A DNA stretch of 64,000 nt, from the NCBI GenBank assembly GCA_963971535.1, contig OZ020598.1:99755674-99819673 (forward strand), in the 5' to 3' direction. How positions within the stretch are numbered: the stretch's first letter is position 1; each line of letters begins with the position of its first letter. Under the pieces are notes generated by a model that worked only from the letters and a program-made list of their open reading frames with translations, was not told the origin of the DNA and did no database searches. Shown here one piece after another: positions 1 to 9,789 of the stretch. The DNA comes from Notolepis coatsorum (lineage: Eukaryota; Chordata; Actinopteri; Aulopiformes; Paralepididae). Both the position numbers and the translations under genes were made by a program.

Positions 1-280
1 GTAGCTGTGGTAGACCTTATATTCAGTATCTGTTTCTGTATCTTTGTCTGCCTCTGATATAAAAAGGCTGTGTGTAGAAAGGCCATCTGTGGCATGAAAA
101 CACCCCTGAACAGAAGTTACTATATACTCTGATGTGCCATCATTTAATGTTTAGTAGCGACAGAAGAAGTTGCACTTGGCAGATCACACACTCCTGGGAG
201 GCGGTAAACCACGGAAAACATTCTGAAGCTGATTTTAGTTATCCCACTACTGTGGGACTGAGTTACTTAGTGTTCTCTCA
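1..280. other. Left-edge flank, no gene seen
   Basis: AT-rich sequence with no recognisable coding potential. Its second half (133-236) belongs to a dispersed repeat also found next to CA microsatellites further right. The 30-bp minisatellite begins at about 281. Confidence 0.5.
133..236 (+). repeat. Dispersed repeat, copy 1 (TGTGCCATnATTTAAT family)
   Basis: The segment starts with TGTGCCATCATTTAATG and continues through GTTGCAC, CACACACTC and AAACATTCTG. The same order of words recurs at 4603-4706, and the first half recurs at about 13963 and 14165. All four copies sit beside tandem repeats. The family is not one I can name. Confidence 0.5.
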
Positions 281-2003
281 TCCCTGTCTCCATCTGTGAT
301 GTCTCTCACCTCTCTGTCTCCCTCTGTGATGTCTCATCCCTCTGTCCCTATCTATGATGTCTCTCACCTCTGTCTCCATCTATGATGTCTCTCATCCCTC
401 TGTCATAAAACAAAGCGGGGCTCGCAACTCATTAGTAGTTCCAAGGTGTTTAATTGACAAAAAGGCAGATGCAACGTTTCGACCCTTCTGGTCTTCTTCA
501 AGCATCTCTCATCCCTCTGTCTCCATCTATGATGTCTCTCATCCCTCTGTCTCCATCTATGATGTCTTTCACCTCTCTGTCTCCATCTGTGATGTCTCAT
601 CCCTCTGTCCCTATCTATGATTTCTCTCACCTCTCTGTATCCATCTATGATGTCTCTCACCTCTCTGTCTCCACCTGTGATGTCTCTCAGCCCTCTGTCT
701 CTATCTATGATGTCTCTCACCTCTGTCTCCATCTATGATGCGTCTCCATATGTGATGTCACACCTCTCTGTCTCCACCTGTGATGTCTCTCACCTCTCTG
801 TCTCCACCTGTGATGTCTCTCACCTCTCTGTCTCCAATTGTGATGTCTCTCATCCCTCTGTCTCTAGCTATGATGTCTCTCACCTCTCTGTCTCCATCTG
901 TGATGTCTCTAATCTCTCTGTCTCCACCTGTGATGTCTTTCACCTCTGTCTCTAGCTATGATGTCTCTCACCTCTCTGTCTCCATCTATGATGTCTCTCA
1001 CCTCTCTGTCTCCCTCTGTGATGTCTCTAATCTCTCTGTCTCCATCAATGATGTCTATCACCTCTCTGTCTCCATCTATGATGTCTATCACCTCTCTGTC
1101 TCCATCTGTGATGTCTCTCATCCCTCTGTCTCCATCTGTGATGTCACACCTCTCTGTCTCCATCTGTGATGTCTCTCATCCCTCTGTCTCCATCTGTGAT
1201 GTCTCTCACCTCTCTGTCTCCATCTATGATGTCTTTCACCTCTGTCTCCATCTGTGATGTCTCTCACCTCTCTGTCTCCATCTATGATGTCTTTCACCTC
1301 TGTCTCCATCTGTGATGTATCTCACCTCTGTCTCCACCTGTGATGTCTCATCTCTCTGTCTCCACCTGTGATGTGTCTCCATATGTGATGTCACACCTCT
1401 CTGTCTCCATCTGTGATGTCACACCTCTCTGTCTCCATCTGTGATGTCACACCTCTCTGTCTCCATCTGTGATGTCACACCTCTCTGTCTCCATCTGTGA
1501 TGTCACACCTCTCTGTCTCCACCTGTGATGTGTCTCCATATGTGATGTCACACCTCTCTGTCTCCATCTGTGATGTCACACCTCTCTGTCTCCATCTGTG
1601 ATGTCTCACATCCCTCTGTCTCCACCTGTGATGTCTCTCATATCTCTGTCTCCATCTGTGATGTCTCTCACCTCTCTGTCTCCATATGTGATGTCTCTCA
1701 CCTCTCTGTCTCCATCTGTGATGTCTCTCACCTCTCTGTCTCCATCTATGATGTCTTTCACCTCTGTCTCCATCTGTGATGTCTCTCAGCCCTCTGTCTC
1801 CATCTGTGATGTCTCTCATCTCTCTGTCTCCATCTGTGATGTCTCTCACCTCTCTGTCTCCATCTGTGATGTCTCTCACCTCTGTCTCCATCTGTGATGT
1901 CTCTCATCTCTCTGTCTCCACCTGTGATGTGTCTCCATATGTGATGTCTCTCACCTCTCTGTCTCCATCTGTGATGTCTCTCACCTCTCTGTCTCCATCT
2001 GTA
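281..2003. repeat. 30-bp minisatellite, GATGTCTCTCACCTCTCTGT type
   Basis: About 1.7 kb of tandem units of about 30 bp, built from GATGTCTCTCAYC, CTCTGTCTCC and AYCTRT blocks, with variants of 24 and 27 bp (for example the GATGTCACACCTCTCTGTCTCC form at 1400-1610). Because 30 is divisible by three, several frames stay open on both strands and give long low-complexity open frames that should not be read as genes. The array is split at 404-506 by a PLE end. Its right edge joins LINE sequence directly at about 2003. Confidence 0.9.
404..506 (-). mobile_element. Penelope-like element end (pLTR fragment)
   Basis: This 103-bp non-minisatellite insert, read on the minus strand, has the same word order as the ends of the PLE pair at 15013-17346: CTTGAA, a short hairpin, CGAAACGTT, then an ATTAAA..CTTGGAAC block. 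I infer it is the terminal fragment of a related but diverged PLE. Positions 468-506 can fold as the hammerhead-like structure described in the findings. No coding sequence remains. It could instead be the end of another retroelement class sharing this motif. Confidence 0.55.
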
Positions 2004-2102
2004 ATGTCTACAGACCCATAGCACTCACACCTACGGCAATGAAGTAATTTGAGCACATGGTCATATCATCCCAACTAGACCCATACCAATTTGCTTACCG
2101 TG

Positions 2103-2583
2103 AAAGGGCGGCTACGTGGCGTAGTGGGCAAGGCGCTCGCCACGAATGCGGAGACGCTGGGCTCGCCTGTTCGAGCCCAGCGCTCCACATTGCTTTCAGT
2201 TTAGCTGGTCGTTCATACTAATACACATTGGCCGTATTAGGGTGTGGGAAACTGATGGGTGGGGATCGGGCGCTGTGGACAGCGACTCCTACAGGTCGGT
2301 TGGTGCGCCTGCGCAGTAGAATCAGGAAGTGTCGGGGGCAGCGTGAGCCTCCCACGCGTTACTCCTCGCCACTGAGAGATCGAGCTGCGCAGGTGAAAAG
2401 ATGCGACTGCTGTTACCTCAAGTACCGGAGGGGACTTGTGCTATGTATGACTTAGTCCACATTGCAGCTGGCTTGTGGGAGGCAAGAAACAGCGTTTGTG
2501 ACAGGGGAGGGTTGAATTGGATGATACGAAATTGGGATGGGAGAAAATATAGAAAATGGGTGAAAAAGTGGATAAAAAAAAAA
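2103..2583 (+). mobile_element. tRNA-headed SINE with A-rich tail
   Basis: The 481-bp insert begins with a tRNA-like head: an A-box-like TGGCGTAGTGGG at 2117-2128 and a B box GTTCGAGCCC at 2169-2178 whose flanks CTGGGCTC and GAGCCCAG pair. It ends in a run of ten A at 2574-2583. The target-site duplication ACCAATTTGCTTACCGTG lies at 2085-2102 and 2584-2601, and joining the two sides restores the LINE reading frame. These are the hallmarks of a LINE-mobilised SINE transcribed by Pol III. The body (2190-2570) is not a family I recognise. Confidence 0.85.
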
Positions 2584-2687
2584 ACCAATTTGCTTACCGT
2601 GCCAACAGGTCAGTAGAGGATGTCATTAGCCTGGTACTCCACCACACACTCCTACACCTGGAAACCCCTAACACCTACGCACGCAAC

Positions 2688-3041
2688 TAGAGCTGCCGCG
2701 GTATTGATATTTTCCTTACCGCACGAATTTGCGAAATATTTCCTACCGCCGCGGTTATTACCGCACAGTGCGCACAAAAAAAAAAAAAAAAAAGTTTGAA
2801 TGCATTTTTTTTTTTTTTTAGTAGTCTACTCTTATAGCCTGCCTCTAGTCTAATGGCGCTTTTCCACTGCATAGTACCTACTCGACTCGACCCGCTTTAG
2901 GCACCTGGTACTTCGTTCCTTTTCCACTGCAGCCAGGTACTACTCCGTTTGTCTCAGGCGGGGCCGCTCGCTTGTGTACACTGAAAGCTCCGTGGGCATA
3001 GATGTCCGAGGGCTTGCAGCAAGCCAGAGTTTAACACAGTT

Positions 3042-3072
<31 letters not shown>

Positions 3073-3699
3073 CAACATTAACCAGACTCTCGTTGCGTCT
3101 ATTCTGCCAAAGCTAACGTTACCTCTCATTGTGTATTCTACCAAGCAAACCCGGGTTTAACGTTACCTCTCGTGTATATCGGCTGACGGTAGTATATTAG
3201 GCTAATAACAACAACAAACTTAACACATCAGCGATCTTGTTGTGACACTAAACTCTCCGCTCGGTGGTAAATTGGGTTGATGTCGGTTTTGTTTCATCAA
3301 TAAATAAGGCAGAATACACAGTGAATCCATTCTTTTTTGTTTATTGCACTTGGTTCTGTCGCAAAGACGCAAACAAATCCTGAATGAAATGCATCCTTAG
3401 CGAGGCAGTAAAGATGGCGGCGCCGGCGTTCTGTTATTGTTCAGAGCGAGGCTACAAAGTGTGACGCGTCTCTCTTCTGACCAGTCAGTGGTCTGCAATG
3501 TTTCACATGACTTTTCTGGTACCACTTCTACCCAATAGGGTCGCTTGGAACCGAGTAGGGTATATCTGCAGAGCCGCAAGCCGCAAGCCAACTTTATTAT
3601 TATGATAAAAAACAGCGGTGACGCGGTATTCAGCCTAACTCTGCGGTGAGCGTGATGCAACAGCGATACCGCGGTAATGCGGTTATCGCGGCAGCTCTA
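2688..3699. mobile_element. hAT-type non-autonomous transposon (1,012 bp)
   Basis: Terminal inverted repeats start TAGAGCTGCCGCGGTA on the left and end TATCGCGGCAGCTCTA on the right. The 8-bp direct repeat CACGCAAC flanks it at 2680-2687 and 3700-3707. An 8-bp duplication is typical of the hAT superfamily. No transposase is seen. Inside, about 2860-2950, is the motif CTTTTCCACTGCA followed by ACTCGACTCGACCCG, which looks like the edge of a second, nested MITE, and an AATC microsatellite lies at 3043-3070. The insertion splits the LINE relic. Confidence 0.85.
3043..3070. repeat. (AATC)n microsatellite
   Basis: Seven perfect units of a 4-bp repeat inside the hAT-type element. Confidence 0.9.
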
Positions 3700-4384
3700 C
3701 ACGCAACATGTTTATCGACTTCAGCTCAGCCTTTAATACTATCTCCCCCAATAGACGATTCTCCAATCTACAGGACATAAACATCAACCCGGGCCATAGA
3801 CTACTGGATCCTTGACTTCCTCAGCAACAGAACCCAAAAAGTCAAGGTGAACAATCTCACATCGCGCTCCCTGACACTCAGCACTGGTGCCCCTCGGGCT
3901 GTGTCCTCTCCCCATGGCTCTACACCAACCAACCAACTCATCTCCCTGGACAGCTCAGTCAAAATGTTCAAATATGCAGACGACACCACCATCCTCGGCC
4001 TGATCAAAGACAATGACAAGTCCTTATACCGGCGAGAGGTGGACAGAGCAGCAAGATGGTGCTCCATCAACAACCTCCTGCTCAACACCTCCAAAACCAC
4101 GGAAAAAGCCATTGATTTCAGGACTGCCAAACTCCCACTATCAACCTCTGACCAATCCATAACCCTGACGGACTCACTCAAATTCCTCGGTACCCACATT
4201 AACAATAACCTAAAATGGGACACCAACATCACCTCCATCACGAAAAAGGCCCAGCAGCGTCTACTTCCTGAGGAAGTACAGGGTCAAACTTTTATACTGC
4301 CATCATTCAAATTATACTCACCTCATCAATCATAGTCTGGTGCCGGTTCTGCACAAAGACACAGATGGACAGACAGGTACGCAT

Positions 4385-4469
<85 letters not shown>

Positions 4470-4566
4470 TGGACAGACAGGTACAGTACGCATGCACACA
4501 CACACACACACACACAGACACAAATAGACAGACAGGTACGTACTCACACACACACACACACACACA
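4385..4566. repeat. (CA)n microsatellite cluster
   Basis: Three CA runs (about 4387-4465, 4493-4517 and 4543-4566) are separated by similar short spacers containing GACAGACAGGTAC. The spacer recurrence suggests the cluster grew by duplication of a CA run plus spacer. The cluster follows the 3' part of the LINE relic. Confidence 0.9.
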
Positions 4567-4602
4567 ATCAAACACACACTTCCTGCTAATATAAATGTTG
4601 AC

Positions 4603-4706
4603 TAATGTGCCATAATTTAATGTCCAGTCCCCACAGCAGATGTTATAGCACACACACTCTCCATGGAAGATTATAAACACGGACAACATTCTGTTCCAGA
4701 ACCCCT
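4603..4706 (+). repeat. Dispersed repeat, copy 2
   Basis: TGTGCCATAATTTAATGTCC, then CACACACTC, ATAAACACGG and CAACATTCTG follow in the same order and spacing as in 133-236. Divergence is visible throughout, so the two copies are old. Confidence 0.5.
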
Positions 4707-4925
4707 CACTCTCACAACAGTACGCTTCTATATGGTGCACTGGAGGCTAGTGTTCATGCAGCATTTATAGACACTTTTGTTAGGGTCACAAGTTGACAGG
4801 ACCCCACTTTACAAGGCTGTTCTTTTTGTGGATCTACTCTGTTTACTGTATGGATTCTTCTGGGATTATATATTTTCCCGCCCCCGGGACACGTGCTGCT
4901 CAGACAGAAACTAGAGACTATTAAC

Positions 4926-5435
4926 CAGTGTTGTAGTACTCGAGTGATTTTCAGGACTCGTGACTCGACTTGGACTTGAGCACTGATGACTCTGACTTGG
5001 ACTTGGACTCGAGCATTGACTGCATTCGGACTCGGAAGGTGCAGACGAGGACTCAGACTTGTTAATTGATAAATACAGTTATTTTATAAAATACTTATTA
5101 TTTTAATAGGTCCCAATCATTCGGCATACGATATTGATGGCTGCATTTGTTTGGCTATTGTGTCACAAAGTAAATAAACTCTGTTTGAAATGGTGACCAC
5201 TGTGTCATTTATGTTTTTAATGTAGACCTTTTTCTTTATTTGTATGTCAGCTCTTTGACTGCCAGAGTGGAGTGGACTCAACATTGATGACTAGGACTCG
5301 GACTCGGACTAGTGTAATGGGGACTCGACTCGACTCCGGCTCTTCTTTGGTAACTCGGACTTAGACTCGGACTCTAACACTGGGGACTCGAGACTCGACT
5401 CCGACTCGAGATTTAGTGACTCGACTACAACACTG
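4926..5435. mobile_element. MITE-like element rich in GACTCG
   Basis: It opens with CAGTGTTGTAGT and closes with its inverse ACTACAACACTG. The sub-terminal 100-150 bp on both sides are packed with GACTCG/GACTTGGACTCG words and the centre is AT-rich. No transposase is seen. I could not find an unambiguous target duplication. Superfamily unassigned. Confidence 0.65.
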
Positions 5436-5504
5436 CTCTCACTCTAACTGTACATTGGCTCAGGTGAACGGCTGTAGAGATTGGTGCGGCTGAGACGTAT
5501 GTCT

Positions 5505-5590
5505 TCCAAGTTTTCAAGTTTGCTTTTATTTGTCACGTATAAAGTATATTACAGTGAAAGGCTTGGTTCTGTATGAGCCCCTGAGAATGT
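5505..5590 (-). mobile_element. LINE 3' tail-like fragment
   Basis: On the minus strand the end reads GTGACAAATAAAAGCAAACT followed by TTGAAAACTTG, matching in style the 3' terminus of the LINE at 63239 (GACAAATAAAACTCTTGACT). I infer a short 5'-truncated copy. A 22-bp unit (AATGAGGTACAAAAATGCAG) repeats about three times just to the right, at 5655-5710. Confidence 0.45.
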
Positions 5591-5776
5591 GCTTTATACA
5601 GTAAAAAAAATAAGTGAAAAACTTGCAACCTAAGTACATGGAAAGTACAGTACAATGAGGTAAAAATGCAGACAATGAGGTACAAAAATGCAGACAACGA
5701 GGTACAAAAACCTTTAAAAAATTCTAAATGAGGTATGGATGTAGTGCAAATCTCTTTAAACCCTCTGAGGTCGGAG

Positions 5777-5792
5777 CTCCCGTGCACGGGAG
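5777..5792. repeat. Perfect 16-bp palindrome CTCCCGTGCACGGGAG
   Basis: It lies 18 bp after a TTAA (5756-5759) and near CCCTCTGAGG. TTAA followed by CCCT resembles a piggyBac-type terminus, but I cannot find a clean matching right end, so this is only a lead. Confidence 0.5.
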
Positions 5793-6154
5793 AACAAAAG
5801 GCACGAAAAGGTGTGAAAACGGCCTCATCTCAGCGGAGAGGATTTTTCATAAATGTCGAAAATGTTGCACGATTCAGAATTAGGTAAAACAAATTGATAT
5901 TCGCAATTTCTAGTGCTCTGAAATGTTGTGAAATGTCTGTTTCCTTATTTGCTAAATGTAATACGACTTGTAAATGGGTTCATTATTGCTAACTTGTCCG
6001 GCTGTATAATTTCTCTTGCTGTCTAAAGAACTAAACTTGAGTCGTAGGGGAGGGGCTGACTACTTTCACTCTCGGGTGTCGGGGACAGACGTGCTACAGC
6101 TACCAAATCCATTTCCAGACAATGGATCCAGTAGGCTTTCTTTGTTGGTCCGCG

Positions 6155-6252
6155 TCGGAAGCTCTGATCGACTAGGGCTTGGTTTTAAATTGTTCAGGAG
6201 ACTCATGTGCACAAACGCCTCATTATGAATTACGCAAATTCCCCCTTTCCCC

Positions 6253-6288
<36 letters not shown>

Positions 6289-6427
6289 ACGCACCGCATA
6301 ATACCTCTGGGAATCCACAGATGGTCACGGAAAAGTGACCATACCGCCGCATCGGAAGCTCTGATCGACTCATGCTTGCTTTTAAATTGTTCAGGAGACT
6401 CATTATGACAAACGCCTCATTATGATC
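6155..6427. repeat. About 75-bp direct duplication, 197 bp apart
   Basis: The segment 6155-6227 (TCGGAAGCTCTGATCGACT through CGCCTCATTATGA) recurs at 6352-6425 with a few substitutions. The spacer carries a (GT)n run at about 6259-6286. No coding content is evident. Confidence 0.8.
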
Positions 6428-6704
6428 GTGTCTCTAAAAACGACAGATCGAGCTTGGTCTACTTGTTTGGGGATAAAGCTTATGTGCTGCTTGTGCTTGT
6501 CGCATGTTACAATGTTTAAAGTGGAATTCCACCCCAAAGGAGATTCCACCCGAAGTTGAAATTAAGATTTGTAACAATTTTGTGTTTTATGATTGTAACT
6601 TAGCTTGTTTCACCTGTTTGACTATGGTATGAACATGTACTTTCATATTATGTAAAAAATAAAAAAATTAATTACATTTAAAATACCCCTAATGGGCCCA
6701 GAAT

Positions 6705-6727
6705 CGGGGGGAGGGGGGGGGGGGGGG
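6705..6727. repeat. Poly-G tract
   Basis: A G-rich run broken by single A residues ends in a long G homopolymer. Length here may be unreliable in an assembly. Confidence 0.8.
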
Positions 6728-6762
6728 TAACGTTTTTGGATATTAACTGTTTCTGCGCCAAA

Positions 6763-6822
6763 AACGAGTATACTCGTTATTGCCGTCCAACCGTGGAGCG
6801 CCAGACAACGAGTATACTCGTT
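6763..6822. repeat. Paired perfect palindromes AACGAGTATACTCGTT
   Basis: Two identical 16-bp perfect palindromes lie at 6763-6778 and 6807-6822, start to start 44 bp, each followed by ATTG. They may be part of a transposon terminus or a binding-site pair. Confidence 0.75.
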
Positions 6823-7527
6823 ATTGGATCCGCTTTTCTTTTATTCGCTATTGCCATTCATAATTAATCAGGGCAGCCTGTGCAGCCTGTTCTGAGTGTG
6901 TCTGATATCGCAGGCGGTCAATACCGCCGCCTAACGCCTTGTGGCCGCTATTGCACTCGATTTGAAACCATGTAGTTTGTTTCCTGGGCCGAGCTGAGCC
7001 GCGTGGGAGGGGTTTAAATACTCCGGCAAGGCAAGCGCTTACAACGATGCATCAACCCAAACTATACTCATATTCACCACAGTATAAAACGGAAATGTAC
7101 GGATGAAAAAACGATCTGTTTTTTGCATGTTGACCAGAAGAAACTCACTGACAATCGACAACGCAAACACGGCATTCTCTCCATTGAACAAAGCGATGGC
7201 AGACAACGGCCCAATGACCGTAGCACCCTCTGGCGTCCAATGTGTTAAGCTGTGAACAAAAACACTGATTCAGTTTTCCCTTTACAGGTGGACTGAATCT
7301 ATCCTACTACTGAGAAGACGCTGAGAAGCGCTTTTTAGGCATTTTTGCCAAAGGACTCCTATTGCTCTAGCACTCTATCCCCACTGCCCATTGATGGAAT
7401 CAAGGGTTTTCATGTTTGTTATAACAACCTATAGATATCAGTTTAACCGTGTTAAACTGTAAGCGCTGAGACATACGTCTCCTCTGTGTGTGTGTCATCC
7501 CATTGAAACCGGGGAAACACATTTGTG

Positions 7528-7737
7528 CACTGTAAAAAAGAAAACTGTAAAAAAACCAGTTGCCAAATACTTACTGTCAAATTACAATAAAATCAAATAC
7601 ATTTACAGATTACAACCTTTATTTAATGGTTAATATTTTGATAAAAGGTAATTTACTGTATGTTTATGGCATTTACAGTTAAAGTAGAAAAACTAAATGA
7701 ACCTGTAAAATAAAAAAACATAATTTTTTTTACAGTG
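7528..7737. mobile_element. Short AT-rich MITE (CACTGTAAAAAA ends)
   Basis: It starts CACTGTAAAAAA and ends TTTTTTACAGTG, about 210 bp apart, with an AT-rich interior carrying further TTTACAG and CTGTAAA words. TGTG flanks it on both sides, a possible but weak target duplication. No coding sequence. Confidence 0.65.
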
Positions 7738-9359
7738 TGTGTATATACAGGATATATATTGCATTATTAGCAGGCGTTGTAGGTCTAAAGGGTTATAACA
7801 TGTAGGTAAAGTACATATATATAGATATAGAGATATTAGTTTAAACATTGTATTGTGTGTTGAACTTGGAAATGGTAAGACAGACAGAGTCTGGGCACAG
7901 GCTCTGTGAGAGCGATAGCAGCCAGCAGCACTGAGGTCATCGGCCGAGGTGCTTTAACATCAACAAAGATAGCTGGTCGGCTAGGGAGAGGAGAAGCCGT
8001 TGCTATAGTGATGAGATAGGGTGGGGTTGCTATGGGCTAGCAGCCGTTGCTAAGGAATATACTTTATAGTTGTGAGTTCTTCCGGTTAGACAGGTGGACA
8101 GAGAGACTGCAGCAGCTGGAGGGTGGGGGATGGGAGGCCCCTCCACCCTCTATAGCCATGAGATAGCTAGCTTCGGCTAACAGGGAAGGCTTTTGGCTAA
8201 CCACTGGGCCGCAACAATCATCGAGCTGATAGCAGGAGAGATTGGTAGATTTAATACATTTAATAGACTTTTTAAAGACTTTCAAAACTGTTTCCATCTT
8301 GTACGAGTCTATGTTTATGGAATAAACATCAACATCAAGGAAAGAGACAAAGTTTTCGAGTTAATTCTTGATAAGGCTGAAAACACTGATATCTTTCACC
8401 CTTGAGGACCAGATTGTTTGTACCTCTCCTTCCCGCTTCCCGTTAGTGTATTTTAAAATAGGTAAATTTTGTCAAACAAGCAGTATTTTTTGCATCCTTG
8501 TGTGTTTCCCCCACGGTCCTCCATTAACCGGTGAAGGGGTTTTCTCTGTAGCCATGGCAGTAGACAGCCCACTGAGCATTAGTACATTATTGCATATTGT
8601 ACACCAAATTTTCAGGCCATTGAGTGTATGTCGGCCTGCTTGCTAACGTTAGCATAGCCCTTGTGGCTTTCTGTTTGCTTTGTATCAAGAGTGGCCTTTT
8701 CTTGGGTGTGATGCTAGGTATAGTATTTCCTTTGTGTTTCTTCAGTGTGCGAAGGGCTCGCATAACACAACACCATCACTAACAGTGTGAGTGTAGCGAT
8801 TGACTGCCTTGTCACCGAATTGCTTAAAGGTACATTTCCAAGTTTTCTCTACCTGTGATATTATTATTGTACAAATACATTTTTGTTTAGGAACCTAATG
8901 CCCCGGCTTTGTTTCAAGTCCAGGTTGACATTGGCTTTTTCTTTACCACAAATTACCATGCTAGCAGTTAACAAAAACACACAATGGTCCTTATTGGGTT
9001 GCTGCAAATATGTTGAATCAATATTCTTGATAATTATCATAATTCACCAATGATTCTCTTGAAAGCTGGAACTCAAAAAACAGGCATCTGGCAACAAGTA
9101 AACAGAAATGTGAGTAAACAAAATGTTTACTACCTCTGTAACTATTTCATTAGCACTCTTCCTGTTGTGGAAGAAAGTTCAGAATGTTTCCTTTCAAAAG
9201 AGACCAGACTCATGTTATAAGTATAAAGTATAATAAATGGCAAATGAATTTAGGTATGCAATCGTCAGGCGTGTTATGCAAAACTAGCCCCATGTTTGCC
9301 CGATGCATAAGTGGTTAAAATTATATTCTAATACAATTCTTCTTCTATTCCTTCTATAG
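7738..9359. other. Stretch with no recognised gene
   Basis: Sequence of mixed composition with no array, no recognisable transposon edge and only short open frames (for example about 70 codons at 8193-8405 and about 92 codons at 8368-8646). The predicted peptides show no domain I can recognise. It could be intron or intergenic sequence of a host gene whose last exon is proposed at 9360. Confidence 0.4.
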
Positions 9360-9468
9360 AGTTGCCTTCACTAAGCATTTCACCACAGGAGCAACAGGCT
9401 GCCTGCCTCCTGAGAGCTGCTTCACATCTACCCCCCTGGAGGAGATTACTGTAGACACTGTGTCATAA
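9360..9468 (+). CDS. Candidate terminal exon of an unidentified host gene
   Basis: A strong 3' splice-site-like sequence, a pyrimidine run TTCTTCTTCTATTCCTTC followed by TATAG, ends at 9359. In the frame that starts with the second base after it, 35 codons run to TAA at 9466-9468. The peptide is balanced in composition (VAFTKHFTTGATG, then CLPPESCFTSTPLEEITV, then DTVS) and ends naturally, unlike the low-complexity open frames around it. I recognise no family. No upstream exon is identified, and a chance open frame of this length is quite possible. Confidence 0.22.
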
Positions 9469-9522
9469 CCTAATCTGTAACCACTGCAGAACATTGATTC
9501 CTATAGAACTCATGTTCTGGGA

Positions 9523-9786
9523 AGTCTCCCTCCTCCCCTCCCTCTTCTTTCCCTCCCTCCTTCCTCCCTTCCTTCCCTCCGTCCGTCCTTCCCTCCCTCC
9601 CCTCCGTCCTTCCCTCCCTCCCTCCCTCCCTTCCTCTGTCCTTCCCTCCCTCCCTTCACTCCCTCCTTCCCTCCTTCCTTCCCTCCTCCCCTCCCTTCTT
9701 CCTTCCCTCCCTCCCGCCCTCCCTCTTCCCTTCCTTCCCTTCTTCCTTCCTTCCTCTTACTTACTTACTTCTTCCATTCCTCACTT
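9523..9786. repeat. Polypyrimidine tract, (CCTT)n/(CCCTCC)n
   Basis: About 260 bp of almost pure C/T on the plus strand, ending in CTTACTTACTTAC. The homopurine-homopyrimidine composition could form triplex (H-DNA). Any open frame here (Pro/Leu/Ser rich) is low complexity. Confidence 0.9.
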
Positions 9787-9789
9787 TTA

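Larger units (their letters stand above)
2003..4360 (+). pseudogene. LINE reverse transcriptase relic, twice interrupted
   Basis: Three exon-like pieces (2003-2102, 2602-2679, 3708-4360) line up in order with the reverse transcriptase of the LINE at 59796-63239. They show RPIALTPTAMK, then LDPYQFAYR and RSVEDVISLVLHHTLLHL, then MFIDFSSAFNTIS, a decayed GCVLSP segment, KYADDTTILGLI and LKFLGTHINNNLKW. The pieces are separated by a SINE (2103-2583) and a hAT-type element (2688-3699). In-frame stops (for example after TAMK) and frameshifts show it is dead. It is 5' truncated, beginning in the fingers region of the RT, and runs into a CA microsatellite at its right end. The polymerase YADD motif survives at about 3976. 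The family is Jockey-superfamily, close to the second LINE of this window. Confidence 0.85.

Noticed and set aside
354..2024. Many open frames of 60-138 codons on both strands
   Set aside because: They follow the 30-bp minisatellite (DVSHLSVSIC or RDITDGDREV type peptides) and have no independent coding signal.
2105..2190. Functional tRNA gene
   Set aside because: A and B boxes are present, but no complete cloverleaf is evident and it is the head of a SINE with poly(A) tail and target duplication.
8193..8646. Two open frames of 70 and 92 codons
   Set aside because: Overlapping in different frames, no recognisable domain, no splice or start context; length is within chance expectation for AT-rich DNA.
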